This document shows positions 17,270 through 27,600 of a stretch of DNA of 64,000 bases, one piece after another (the stretch's first letter is position 1; every line of letters begins with the position of its first letter). The position numbers and the translations under genes are program-made. The notes under the pieces are model-generated. The model was not told where the DNA came from. It worked only from the letters and a program-made list of their open reading frames with translations, and did not search any database. The stretch comes from JAXDAY01 sp034679345 (GTDB taxonomy: Bacteria; Eisenbacteria; RBG-16-71-46; CAIMUX01; VGJL01): assembly GCA_034679345.1 (NCBI GenBank), contig JAXDAY010000009.1, positions 186,001-250,000 on the forward strand. The letters are read 5' to 3'.

Positions 17270-17872
17270 TTACCTGGCAGCTTCAATCGTCTGCAAGAGG
17301 TTATGGTAGGCACACTGCCGCGCGTCGAGCGGCTTGAGCTGCTCGAGGCTGACGGAATTGCGCTTGGGGTGCACCTGATCCAAGACCTTTGTTGGAAGCA
17401 CGTAGAAGTCCCATTGCTCCACGTCCAAGGGATCAATGCGGTCCTGATCCTTCTCCTTCAGGAGACAGAACACGTAAACATCCGACCCGCGCCGTGCCAC
17501 CTTCTCAAACGTGTTCTTCGTGGGATCCCACGCCCGCGTCGGGCGGATCGAGAACGCGATTCGGCTCAGCTTCGGCTGGAACCAGGTCTGGATATAGCTG
17601 GCTGACTTCACCTCGACCCGACACCCCGAGGAGGTAGTGAGGTCGTATGGGGCCCAGTCGTTTCTGATCCCAGTGTGAGCACCAAGCGCGGTAGCGACAA
17701 GGAACTCCGCAATGGCACCGCGATCCGTGTTGCCCACCAGGTCCGAGTAGCACCACTGCCAGAAGTGAAGCAGGGAGATTCCAAGGTCGGTGCCTCCCGC
17801 GTGGAATCGCTCCCCACCGGACTTCCGGTCACGGGGCAAAGGAGGGTATGCGTCTCCGCCGGGTACGATCAT
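17270..17872 (-). CDS. PD-(D/E)XK nuclease-like protein at the end of the defence operon
   Basis: The product has 200 residues. The ATG at 17872 follows GAGGTG at good spacing. A central stretch, YDLTTSSGCRVEVKSASYIQ, fits the D-x(n)-E-x-K core of the PD-(D/E)XK nuclease fold used by restriction enzymes. It is preceded by the helix DRGAIAEFLVATALG with a conserved-looking glutamate. The C-terminal half is rich in aromatic residues (WDFYVLPTKVLDQ). It lies 96 bp downstream of the DUF499 gene on the same strand, so it could be the DNA-cutting partner of the system. I do not recognise the exact family. The nuclease activity is inferred from the motif. Confidence 0.65.
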   Translation of the reverse strand: MIVPGGDAYPPLPRDRKSGGERFHAGGTDLGISLLHFWQWCYSDLVGNTDRGAIAEFLVATALGAHTGIRNDWAPYDLTTSSGCRVEVKSASYIQTWFQPKLSRIAFSIRPTRAWDPTKNTFEKVARRGSDVYVFCLLKEKDQDRIDPLDVEQWDFYVLPTKVLDQVHPKRNSVSLEQLKPLDARQCAYHNLLQTIEAAR

Positions 17873-17968
17873 ACACTCACCTCAATAATCAGGGCCCGTC
17901 CATCGACTACTCGATCGGGCGTCTCGCTCGTTTGGTTGGTAGCGCGTTCTGACTGCACTTTCATCACC

Positions 17969-20900
17969 CTACTCCCTCTCGAACTCGTGATTCTCGAACT
18001 TCAAGGTGCGGCTGTTCTCCGTCACGGTGCGGATGATCTGATCGGAGGCGCCGTTTGGTAGCCGCGCTTCGATCTCGAGGGTGACCGTGACCTCCGCTCC
18101 CACCTGGCCAGCGAGATGCGCAATCACCTCGTCGGCGATTCGGCTCGCGTCACGGCCGACGCGCGTAGGATCGAGCTGGACCGTGCCGTGGAATCGCTTC
18201 AGCGCAGGTTCGGGCTTTCGAGGGGGCTGAGGCCGAGGGCCCGGACCGGGACTCGGGCCAGGGCCAGGAGACGGCGGTACCTCGGCATCCATCTGCCGCC
18301 GTGCAACGTCCGGCTTTACCAAGAGTCCCACGCTCTCTGCAGTAAGCGACACGACCTGGCCGCCCCGCAGTCCCGCGTAGCGCCCTGCTCCCTCATCGTA
18401 GCTCTCGGCGTAGGCGAACGTGTCCGTCAGCCAGGTGAGGAGAGCCACCCCGTCACGGATCGCCTGAATCAGAACTTCCGGTCCTGCAACCCTGGGCAGG
18501 TAGAGGTAGCGCCCGAAGTCCTCGACGATCTGCCTGACGGCAACATGGTCCCCGCGCCAGAGCGGCACCTCATCGAGGTGCTTCCGGAGAATGGTCGACC
18601 CCAAGGTGGTCACGAGCAGCTCGTCCGAGCGAAGCCGCTTCGCCGCCCGGACGGCGAGCGCATCACTGCCCGTCAGTCGGATTGCCTGCCACTCGACCGG
18701 CGCCTGCGGGTTCGCCTGTTCCGGTACTAGCAGCCACATGTAGGTCTCCGGAAGACGAGCAACGACCGCGCTCTCGGCTGCCTGCTTCTGGCTCTCCGCC
18801 TGACGGACCTGGTGGGGGTCGAGGTTCAGCGTTTCCTTCTCCGCGACGATCGACTTCCAGGCAAGGAATCGGCGCACGGCCTCGTCGAGGTCCTGCAGTC
18901 GGGTCTTGTCCGCTGCGAGGAAGACGAGTGTGTTGCGGTACAAGCGCGGAGCGTTGCCTCGCGACTCGAGGATCGCCTTGGCTGCGGTCTCGGCCGGATT
19001 GCCGGGCTCCTTCGCGTACGGGTGCTCGGCAGGGAGCACCACCAGGCGTGCGTCGGAGTCATCGGGGACGTCCGCCCCCGAACGCGGCACCGGGTGGATG
19101 CGTGAGAAGCCTCCGCCCTTCCGCAGATCCGCCCTCAATCGCTCATCCAGCTCCTGGCCCACCTTGTCGGGGTCGCGCTTGAGCTGCTCGGCTCGATCCT
19201 CCGCGAGCTTGGTGACTGTAGCCTGCGCCGAGTACCAGAACCTTGGTCCATCCTGATACAGGTAAGTCGCTGCAGCCGCGAGCCGGCGCAATGCGTCTCC
19301 GAACACGGCCGGCGACTCGCCAGGCATCACGCAGCCGAGCTTCACGCGACGGTCCTCAATCCCCCGGTGAGCCGCCGCCGAGGTCGGGGCCGAACCCAGG
19401 TAGATCGTGCGCGCGACTCTTCTCGTGGCGTGCAACTTCCCGAGGTTTGGTTGTTCGGAGTCGATCTTGAGCGGCAGCGAGCCAGAGCCGTCCACGTCCT
19501 TCTCGATGATGGGTGCCCAGTTGTCCGAGAGATACCGCGTCAGTTCCGACTGCACGCGACCATCATCGATCGGCACGGTGGACGGCAGGATCAGGGGGTT
19601 GCGATCACCCTTCTCCCAAAGGCTGTGAATCACGGCCGCCATCAGGCGGAGGACGCCACGGGTGCGCTGGAACTTCACCAGCGTGGACCAGTCCGCGTAG
19701 AGACGGTCGAAGATCTCGGGATGGATCGGATACGCCGCCTGAATGCGCTTCTCGTAGTCACCGGTCTTGCATTCAGGCGGGAACTCTGAACTCTGTGCGC
19801 GGTAGAGGTCGGCGAATCCGCGCGCCGTCAAGTCACGGTGCTTGTACTGATCGCCGGGAATGGGCTCGAAGAGCCGCCGCCGCACGATCTCGAAACCTTC
19901 CTCTGCTGTCGCCGGTCGCCAGGAAGACTCCACACGCCCGACAACGTTTCGCAGGCGATCCAGCGCCTCGCGCCCGCGGATCCCACCCACCTCCACGTCA
20001 TCGGACTGCGCGTGCGGCGAGACCTGGGTGTCCGAGGCGGGCAGCGAGATGACCAGCATGCAGTTGCCCGCAAGCTTCGCGGACTCGGTCAACGCCTGGG
20101 CAAACGTGAACTGGGTTTCGAAGCTGCCGGCCGGAAGGTCACTCTGGTCGTGAAGCTGGCGCGCATAGGCGACCCATTCGTCCACCAGGACCAAGCACGG
20201 GCCGTATTCCTTGAACAGCTCGCGCAGCACGTCGCCGGGGTTCGTGGCATTCTCGTCATCGGCCTGAACGCGCGCGAACGCCTTCTTCCCGCCGAGCTGC
20301 CAGGCTAGCTCGCCCCAGAGAGTGCGCACCACTGAGCCATCGGCCTTGGTGACAGGATTCCCGGGGGAGATCTTGTTGCCGACAAGGACCACGCGACGGG
20401 CCTTGGGAAGCTTCTTCACCCCTGCTTCAGCCAGGACACCCTCTATTCCAGCCAGCTCACCCGGCGCAACACCGGAGAAGAGATGGTAGAGGGCCAGCAT
20501 CGAGTGCGTCTTGCCGCCCCCGAAGTTCGTCTGAAGCTGAACCACGGGATCTCCGCCCTTGCCGGATAGGCGCTCCACGCCGCCCACTAGTAGACGCTTC
20601 AGGCTCTCGGTGAGGAATGTGCGGCGGAAGAACTCCTGCGGATTCCGGTACTCGTCGGTTCCCTCGCCCAGGTGCACCTGCCACAGATCGGCGGCGAACT
20701 CCGCTTGCTGGTACCTCCCGCTGGCGACGTCGGCGTGCGGCGTGACGACCTCGCGCCAGGGCTTGAGAGTTCCGGAGCCCCCGGCCTCGATCAGGGAACC
20801 GCCCGCCTTGCGCTTCTCCCCGCGGACCTGCTCATCATAGATCTGCCGGCGCAGCTCGAGCTTCATCCGCCCGACCTCATCCGCCTCCGGCGCCGACACC

Positions 20901-21265
20901 GCCGTGAGAAGCCGAGCCATTGAGTCGAGTGCGCGGTCCGCGTCGTCGCTGGAGAAAGGCTCTTGGTGTGCCCACTTGTTGCGCCAGTCACGCAGCTCCT
21001 GCACCAACGAGCGTTCCGCCCGGCCCAATGTCCGCCCGAAGACGTCGTTCCAGGTCTCCCACATCAGCTTGAGCAGACCTGAGACGTCCCACTGCGCGAT
21101 GGGCTTCTGGCCCAGCATCGGATCGTCGGCGAAGCGCCGCACGGCATCCATTCGCACGGTGCCGGTTTTGACGGCCTGCTGCACCTCTCGCTCCACGAAG
21201 GGCGCGAGTCCCACGCGGAGGAGATCCATCGCCTTGCCCACCCGGTCCTGGTTGCTGATGGCCAT
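17969..21265 (-). CDS. DUF499 (COG1483-type) ATPase with N-terminal Swt1-like HEPN domain
   Basis: The product has 1,098 residues. The first 125 or so (MDLLRVGLAPFVEREV ... RSLVQELRDWRNKWAHQEPF) look like a Swt1-family HEPN domain. Arg95-Asn96 and His100 fit the R-x4-H motif of HEPN RNases. Then comes the DUF499 ATPase, with Walker A NFGGGKTHS near residue 250 and Walker B CLVLVDEW near 360. A Gly/Pro-rich linker near residue 1015 leads to a small C-terminal domain (FHGTVQLDPTRVGRDASRIADEV). The gene starts 3 bp after the methylase stop, and GGAGGAG overlaps that stop. DUF499 proteins are found with DUF1156 methylases and helicases in defence islands. Confidence 0.88.
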   Translation of the reverse strand: MAISNQDRVGKAMDLLRVGLAPFVEREVQQAVKTGTVRMDAVRRFADDPMLGQKPIAQWDVSGLLKLMWETWNDVFGRTLGRAERSLVQELRDWRNKWAHQEPFSSDDADRALDSMARLLTAVSAPEADEVGRMKLELRRQIYDEQVRGEKRKAGGSLIEAGGSGTLKPWREVVTPHADVASGRYQQAEFAADLWQVHLGEGTDEYRNPQEFFRRTFLTESLKRLLVGGVERLSGKGGDPVVQLQTNFGGGKTHSMLALYHLFSGVAPGELAGIEGVLAEAGVKKLPKARRVVLVGNKISPGNPVTKADGSVVRTLWGELAWQLGGKKAFARVQADDENATNPGDVLRELFKEYGPCLVLVDEWVAYARQLHDQSDLPAGSFETQFTFAQALTESAKLAGNCMLVISLPASDTQVSPHAQSDDVEVGGIRGREALDRLRNVVGRVESSWRPATAEEGFEIVRRRLFEPIPGDQYKHRDLTARGFADLYRAQSSEFPPECKTGDYEKRIQAAYPIHPEIFDRLYADWSTLVKFQRTRGVLRLMAAVIHSLWEKGDRNPLILPSTVPIDDGRVQSELTRYLSDNWAPIIEKDVDGSGSLPLKIDSEQPNLGKLHATRRVARTIYLGSAPTSAAAHRGIEDRRVKLGCVMPGESPAVFGDALRRLAAAATYLYQDGPRFWYSAQATVTKLAEDRAEQLKRDPDKVGQELDERLRADLRKGGGFSRIHPVPRSGADVPDDSDARLVVLPAEHPYAKEPGNPAETAAKAILESRGNAPRLYRNTLVFLAADKTRLQDLDEAVRRFLAWKSIVAEKETLNLDPHQVRQAESQKQAAESAVVARLPETYMWLLVPEQANPQAPVEWQAIRLTGSDALAVRAAKRLRSDELLVTTLGSTILRKHLDEVPLWRGDHVAVRQIVEDFGRYLYLPRVAGPEVLIQAIRDGVALLTWLTDTFAYAESYDEGAGRYAGLRGGQVVSLTAESVGLLVKPDVARRQMDAEVPPSPGPGPSPGPGPRPQPPRKPEPALKRFHGTVQLDPTRVGRDASRIADEVIAHLAGQVGAEVTVTLEIEARLPNGASDQIIRTVTENSRTLKFENHEFERE

Positions 21266-21268
21266 GGG

Positions 21269-24166
21269 TTACTCCTCCGTATCCGCGAAGAGCCCTGCCT
21301 GTTCGGGCTTGGGTCTCCCGCCTTCGCGAGCCAGACGAACGATTTCCGGGAAGCTCTGCACGAGCCCGTTGTAGGCAAGCGCTTCGGCCGCGCGCTTCTT
21401 CCGCTCGCAGATCGCGTAGAGACGGTAGGCCAGCTCGCGTGCCGTTTCGCCTCTGGATCCGAGCTTGGCGACGAGCGTCGCCGCTGCGTTCTCACCGCCG
21501 GCTTCGAGGACACGGATCAGGTGGTGTACGGTCTCCCAATGAGTGAGGCGTCTATCCATGGCCGGGTCCCAGTCCTCGGGCAGTTCGCTGGGCCTCAGCA
21601 GGCGCACTTTGCCGCGGCCTTGCTTCAGGATGCCCGCGTCCTCCAGCCCCTTGACGCTTGTGTTCTTGGCCTTGGAGAGCGTCTCCGCTATACCGAACTC
21701 TCCCTCGACGAAGCCGTGCTGTTCGAACCACGCCAGCGCGAACCTGGTGTCGGCGTCGAAGTCGCCCTCTTGCTCGCTCAGCGTCTCGTCGAGTACCTGA
21801 TTGATGAGTGCCAAGGCATCTCGCACCGGAACAGAGTTGCCCTCTGCGTCGAGCACCTTGGAGTAGCGCGTGTAGACTGCCATGCCTGGACCGATCGCGG
21901 CCTGCGCCAGATCCACCGGGGCGATGTTGCCTTCCTGTAGGCGACGTAGCGCCGTGGGCAACTCCGCCTTGAGCGCGGTGACCAACTCGCGGCGGGTGGC
22001 GGAGGGCGCGTCGGCGGCGCGCTTGCGACAGACGAGGACGATGCTGGAGGCGAGGGCGTTGGTGTCCCGGCCAATCATGCGATTACTCAGCTCCGTGCGC
22101 ATCGGCCAGGTGCCGGTGATTCCGAAACCCGCGCGGATCACCGCGTCGAGGAAGGTCTCCCACCCGGTGCTCGCAGTACCGGAATCGGTGCCGCTCTCTG
22201 ACTGCTTGAAGGCGTAGTAGATCGTGACGGGAAATGCGGGGTGTGACTGCTGGACCAGCCGGCGCATTGCCTGTGTCATCCCTTCGAGGAAGAAGGCTTC
22301 CGCTCTCTGCTTGCTGCCGTGGCGGTACGGCGTGGCAACCAGCTCTTCCACCTTGGGTACCGCAACGGTGGCGAAGAGCTCAGGAAAGACGCTACGCAGG
22401 GGACGCCGCAGCCATACGTAGAAGAAGTCAGAGAGATCGGCGTAGCCGACGTTGTCGTAGTAGGGCGGATCGGTCGACACACACTTGTCAATCGAGAGCA
22501 ACTGAGTCTGCGCCCCTATCTGGACACCAGAACCGGCCAAACCTGATGGCATCGCCTCAAGCGCTTCGCCGGCCCAAGTCGTTCCGCTCAACACGTTGCC
22601 CGACGATCCAGAGAACACGTTTGTCTCCGCGAAATCCCAAGCCATCGGGATCGCCTGTCTGCTGAACACGTTGCGAATCAGCGCTTTGCTCTGGTGCCAG
22701 GTGCATATGGTGGCCCCGTAGTCCGCTGCCTTGTCAACGCTAAGCGCAAGATAAACCCCCACCGCCTCGGCATACGCCGCGGCGCCGGCACCCCCGTCGC
22801 GCAGGGGTTTGGGGTCGTCGGGGAGGCCGGCCGCGACGGCATCAGGGCGAACTTGCGCCATCGCCTCACTCACGAGATCGGAGAAGGTCGTCAGCGCCAC
22901 AAGCTGGCGGGGGGTGAAGTAGTCGCCGAACGTCCGGAATCCGTACCGACGGCCTTGCGCGTTGCTTGCCCAGGTGCCTCGACTCGGAGCATCCGGCTTC
23001 CAGGTCGGCTGCGCAGCTCGCGCGATGGCTTCCATTTCCACGGTGGGCGATAGGTACAGGCGCCCGCGTTGGCCCTCGGCGACAATTGCCATGAGCCGCT
23101 CACCCATTCGACCCGCGTTGGCTTCGTCGTCGATGTATCCGTAGCGAAACGGCGTATTCGACATCAGGCATCGAAAGCTGCCCTGCGATAGTTTCGTCCC
23201 TTTCTTCGCCGCCTCCGCATCCTTCGGCTTCCCCACCTTCACCGTGAACCGGTACCCGCCCCCCTCAATCACCGGCTCGACGTAGGCTTCCTTTCCCGCC
23301 TTGGTCGAGAGCATGAAGGTCGAGGCTAGCGGCACATCCACCATCGCGAACGCCGGGTTCGGGCTCTTCACCGTGCGGGCCCAGAGCCAGGCGATCACGG
23401 TGAGCTTCTGGCCCACGTAGGGCTTCAGGTCCGGCCTTTCCTTCATCATCTCCGGCGTTACTTCGATCTTCGGATAGAGATGCCCGATGCGCTTCTCTGC
23501 CTCGTCGCGCATCCACTTGCCGTAGTAGCGAACGTCCTCTGCCAGCCCCTGCGCGCCCTGCCACTCTCGGGCGATGAGCGGCCTCTCCTTGCGCGCCTCG
23601 GGGTTCACCGGCGGCTTGCCAGCGAACTTCGGCGGGATCTCGATCATCGCCTTGTTGATCAGCACCGCCACCGGATTCAAGTCGCTGGCGTGCGCCTCGA
23701 GCCCAAGCCGCTGCGCCTCGAGCGGCAAGGCACCCCCTCCCGCGAAGGGATCGTGGAAGGCGGGCAGCTTGTGCCGGTCGAACAGCTCCTTGGCCCGCGG
23801 ATGGTCGGCGTTCTCAGCGCAGGCGCGCCGCCAGCTCTGCCAGATCTCCGCCCGCGCCCGCTCTAGCACCGCCTCATTGGTGGTGTTCTCCCACTGCACG
23901 AGGTCCTCGACGATCTTGAAAAGCCGCTCGCGCTCCTTCTGCTGCTTCTTCTCGGTCGGAAAGAGGTCCGGCAGCGACGACGGATCGTCCACCATCTGGG
24001 CAAAAATCACCGCCCGCGCAGCCGCCAGCGGGCGTCGCGCCCACCACAGGTGCAGTGTGCTTGGATGACCGTGGCGGATGGACTTCTCACGCGCCGACGC
24101 CTTGTTGATGGCCTCGAGCGGAAGGGCGACTTCGATGAGCTTCTTGTGGATCAACGGTGACTTCAC
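21269..24166 (-). CDS. DUF1156 (COG1743-type) adenine-specific DNA methyltransferase
   Basis: The product has 965 residues from the GTG at 24166, which follows GAGG and the stop of the small gene by 10 bp. An ATG 63 bp further up would overlap that gene by 53 bp. The N terminus SPLIHKKLIEVALPLEAIN and PSTLHLWWARRPLAAARAVIF are hallmarks of DUF1156. The SAM-binding motif is HDPFAGGGALPLEAQRLG, and the catalytic motif STDPPYYDNVGYADL (DPPY) marks an N6-adenine methylase. An insert of several hundred residues separates them. In a defence setting it should mark host DNA as self. The recognition site cannot be read from sequence. Confidence 0.9.
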   Translation of the reverse strand: MKSPLIHKKLIEVALPLEAINKASAREKSIRHGHPSTLHLWWARRPLAAARAVIFAQMVDDPSSLPDLFPTEKKQQKERERLFKIVEDLVQWENTTNEAVLERARAEIWQSWRRACAENADHPRAKELFDRHKLPAFHDPFAGGGALPLEAQRLGLEAHASDLNPVAVLINKAMIEIPPKFAGKPPVNPEARKERPLIAREWQGAQGLAEDVRYYGKWMRDEAEKRIGHLYPKIEVTPEMMKERPDLKPYVGQKLTVIAWLWARTVKSPNPAFAMVDVPLASTFMLSTKAGKEAYVEPVIEGGGYRFTVKVGKPKDAEAAKKGTKLSQGSFRCLMSNTPFRYGYIDDEANAGRMGERLMAIVAEGQRGRLYLSPTVEMEAIARAAQPTWKPDAPSRGTWASNAQGRRYGFRTFGDYFTPRQLVALTTFSDLVSEAMAQVRPDAVAAGLPDDPKPLRDGGAGAAAYAEAVGVYLALSVDKAADYGATICTWHQSKALIRNVFSRQAIPMAWDFAETNVFSGSSGNVLSGTTWAGEALEAMPSGLAGSGVQIGAQTQLLSIDKCVSTDPPYYDNVGYADLSDFFYVWLRRPLRSVFPELFATVAVPKVEELVATPYRHGSKQRAEAFFLEGMTQAMRRLVQQSHPAFPVTIYYAFKQSESGTDSGTASTGWETFLDAVIRAGFGITGTWPMRTELSNRMIGRDTNALASSIVLVCRKRAADAPSATRRELVTALKAELPTALRRLQEGNIAPVDLAQAAIGPGMAVYTRYSKVLDAEGNSVPVRDALALINQVLDETLSEQEGDFDADTRFALAWFEQHGFVEGEFGIAETLSKAKNTSVKGLEDAGILKQGRGKVRLLRPSELPEDWDPAMDRRLTHWETVHHLIRVLEAGGENAAATLVAKLGSRGETARELAYRLYAICERKKRAAEALAYNGLVQSFPEIVRLAREGGRPKPEQAGLFADTEE

Positions 24167-24176
24167 ACTCGCTTCC

Positions 24177-24626
24177 TCACTGGACAATGCCCTCGTAGCG
24201 TTCAGCACAACCGTGGCAGACGTTTCCATGCCGATGTTCTATCGCTACTGATTCTCTGCAGTACTTACAGCTCCGAAACTCGCGAGCACGCGCATCGCGA
24301 GCCCTGGTCAACAGACTACCGAGCTCGAGTTTACCATCGAAGAGCGCTTCAGCTCGGACGCGCTTCCAGAGCCGGCTTGACGGCGCCGGGCCATACGCGC
24401 CACAGGTCCACTCCACCGTGGGAAGCCGGAGTTCGACTGCCTCGGCCGTCACAAGCACAACGATTCCCTGCTCGCCTCCATGCTCGATCTGGATCGCATC
24501 TCGCGTCCTCGTCAGCTGTGCATCGGGCAAGTACTCAAGCACCATCAGAGCGAGCGCTTCAACTCGGAGCAACCCGCCTGCTGGATACCGGTTCGTAGGA
24601 TCGATGCGTTCCCGACCGCCCGTCAA
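24177..24626 (-). CDS. Small zinc-ribbon protein between helicase and methylase
   Basis: The product has 149 residues and starts at a TTG (complement of 24624-24626) that overlaps the helicase stop as TTGA, with GGGGAGGTG just upstream. The N-terminal two thirds look like a small alpha/beta domain (VLVTAEAVELRLPTVEWTCG). The C terminus has two paired cysteine knuckles, CKYC and CHGC, 13 residues apart, so it should bind zinc and perhaps nucleic acid. It ends 10 bp before the methylase GTG. I do not recognise a named family. Tight coupling on both sides suggests a stoichiometric partner of the helicase and methylase. Confidence 0.75.
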   Translation of the reverse strand: MTGGRERIDPTNRYPAGGLLRVEALALMVLEYLPDAQLTRTRDAIQIEHGGEQGIVVLVTAEAVELRLPTVEWTCGAYGPAPSSRLWKRVRAEALFDGKLELGSLLTRARDARAREFRSCKYCRESVAIEHRHGNVCHGCAERYEGIVQ

Positions 24627-27600
24627 TTCGGCACCTCCCCCCGGCTCAGCAACTCCGGTAAGTCGTAGTTCACGCTCGTCACTCCAAAGTCCGGCTCCCT
24701 CCGGAACGGGCGGCGCACATAGTGAACGCGGTGTTCCTTGTCGTCGAGAAACTCGACCAGGGCCAGGATGAACTCGTCCGGCTTGTTGAGGCTGGTGAGG
24801 ATCTCGTTCTTTGTGACGGTCACGGTCTCCGCCCCCGAGACGCGCCCTTTGACCTCAATGAACCGCAGCCTCCCGGTGCCAGGGATGCGGCTCTCGATGT
24901 CGTAGCCGAGCTTCTCGACCTCGCGGTCAGTAGGATCGAACCCCAGGGAACGCTCGACCTCCATCACGATGGCGCGGGCACGGGCAGCGGCGGCTTGCGT
25001 GTCAACTGCGCTCGTGGAGGTGGGTAGCTCTCGACCGGACATCTTCGCCAGGAGACCTAGCGGCACAACCACGAGCCCACCGAGGACCACAGGGGGAAGC
25101 GCGGAGATCTGTGCCTCCCGATCCAGTTCAGCGAGCCGGCGCTGGAGGCGGCCTTGCAGATCGTCTGCGCGCCGTCGCGCCTCCTGGGAGTTCAGCCGCG
25201 CTCCCGCCTTGCCCGCCTGCTCCTGGAGCTTTAGCTGCTCGGCCCGGTGATCCCAGTACGTGATCTCCTTGGTCAGGCGGTCCTTCACTGCGGCGCGGGT
25301 CTTCTCGATCCAGGCCAGCCGCCGGTTCCGGACCTCGGCGATGTGCTCGGGGACCACGTGCGCGATCGCGTGCCCCTGTGCCTTCTGCTCCAGGTCGCGC
25401 GTGATCCAGGCGCACTCGGGCCGTGCGAGCAGCTCCTCAATCACCGGCTCATTCTTCGCGAGGGGACGATAATCGAGATAGGGTGCGTACTGCAAATGAT
25501 GCGACCTTCCTTCTGCATCCATCTCGACGTAGAGCATGCGGCGCGAAATTGTGCGCCGGTCGCCAGAAGGAATGAGGCTGGCGTCCTGGATGGCATGCTC
25601 CAGCGTGAACAGCACCCTTGGGCTCGTGCTAGAATCGCGTTCATCGACGAGTACCGTGCCCCGCTTCATCAAGTCGCGATGACGTTCCAGCGTGAGGTCG
25701 AGGACTGCGTCGAGCAGCGGGTGCCCCGGGCAGAGGAAAGCTGCGAGCGGCTGTCCTTGGGGCGCGATCAGGTCCTTTTCGAAAGCGATGCGCTCATAGC
25801 GCGACAGCACTGGATCGCCTGTGCCGATCTGGCGGTCACGGTTGCGGACGGGTGCCGGGACGTGCGTTACCTCGTATCGACGTGGTTCACGCTGGCGAAC
25901 GCTTCCACCCAACTGCCTGAACGCTTCGAGAAAGAACGATTCGATGTAGTGCGGCTGGAGGCGGCGAGCTTCGGCCCGATCCATGTCCTCGCGGACTCGT
26001 GCAACCCGGCTGGAATCCATCGAATCATGGACGAGCGCCCGGTCCTCGATCAACCCTGCGATGTGGGACCGGTCCACGCCGTGCTCGATGGCGCGCGTAA
26101 GGCGAGCTCGAACCTCCGGCTGGTCCCCATAGCGGATCGCCTCGATCAGGAGGTCCCGCAGAGGACGTCCCTCGAACTGGAGCTTTCCGAGGACGTCAAA
26201 GACCTGTCCCCCCAGCGCCTGGCGCGCCTCTTCAAGCTTCTCGAGCAGGCGCCGGTAGACATCCCCTTCGCGCGTCTCCTCCGCCACCAGGTTCCAGAGG
26301 TGACACACCTCAGTCTGCCCGATCCGGTGGATGCGGCCAAATCTCTGCTCCAGCCGATTCGGGTTCCAGGGCAGATCGTAGTTCACCATCAGATGCGCAC
26401 GCTGGAGGTTGATCCCCTCGCCGGCCGCGTCCGTCGCCAAGAGCACCTGCACCTCGGGGTCGTGGAGGAAGCTCTCTTGCGCCTTACGTCGGTCCTCTCG
26501 ACCCATGCCACCGTGAATGATGACGAGCGATTGAGGTCTACCGAGCAGTGAGCCGATCTGCCGTTCCAGGTAGCTCAGCGTGTCTCGATGCTCGGTGAAG
26601 ACCACGAGCTTCTGTCGAGGCGAGGGGATCGGCTTCGGAATCGGGCCAGCCCCGTAGGGTAGCGTCGGCTCGCCGACCTGGGGGCTGGATCCGGTGGAAG
26701 TGAAGATCTCCCCCACCAGGCGGGACAGCTCGCACCACTTGGTGTCCCGGCCGCTGCGACGGACTTCCGCGGCCCGCGTTTCCAATTGGGACAGCGTGGA
26801 AATCTCAATCCTCAGTTCGGCCAGTGTCGCCGAAGCCGTTGCCTGATCGAGAATCTCCTCCTCGGCGGTTTCCATCTCACCTTCGGGCGCCTCGTCTAGG
26901 TCCTCTACGTCATCTGCATCAAGCAGTGGACCGCTGGGTGGGAGCGTGGCGGCCGGGGCGGCGCCTCGCTGCAGGAGCTCCAGCTCACGCAGACGTTTCT
27001 CGAGGCGTTCACGCCGGCGACGCAGTGACTGATAGATCGCTTCCGGTGAAGAGGCCAGCCGGCGCTGCATGATTGTCAGCGCAAACCCTACCGTACCGGC
27101 GCGCTTGTCGTTCTGCAGCGCCTCGGCGCGTTTGAACTCCTCCCGCACATACTCGGTGACTTCCTTGTAGAGCCTGGCCTCGGGGTCAGAGAGCTTGTAC
27201 GGGACCGTGTAGGCGATCCGCTCAGGAAAGAGCGGGGTGCCATCGAACTTGAGGAGGTTCTCCTTCACCATGCGGCGCATCAGATCGGAGACCTCGACCT
27301 GGTGCACTCCATCGCGGAACTTGCCTTCAAAGCGATCGCCGTCCAGGAGTGCCAGGAAGAGCTGGAAATCCTCCTCCTTGCCGTTGTGTGGGGTCGCGGT
27401 CATCAGGAGGAAGTGCCGCGTGAGTCCGGAGAGGAGCTGACCTAGCCGGTAGCGTTTGGTGTACTTGACCTCGCCGCCGAAGAACGTCGCAGACAGCTTG
27501 TGCGCCTCGTCGCAGACGACGAGGTCGTATCGGCAGTCCTGCGCGGCGAGCTTCTGCTGGACATCCTCATTCCGGGAAAGCTTGTCGAGGCGAGCGATTG

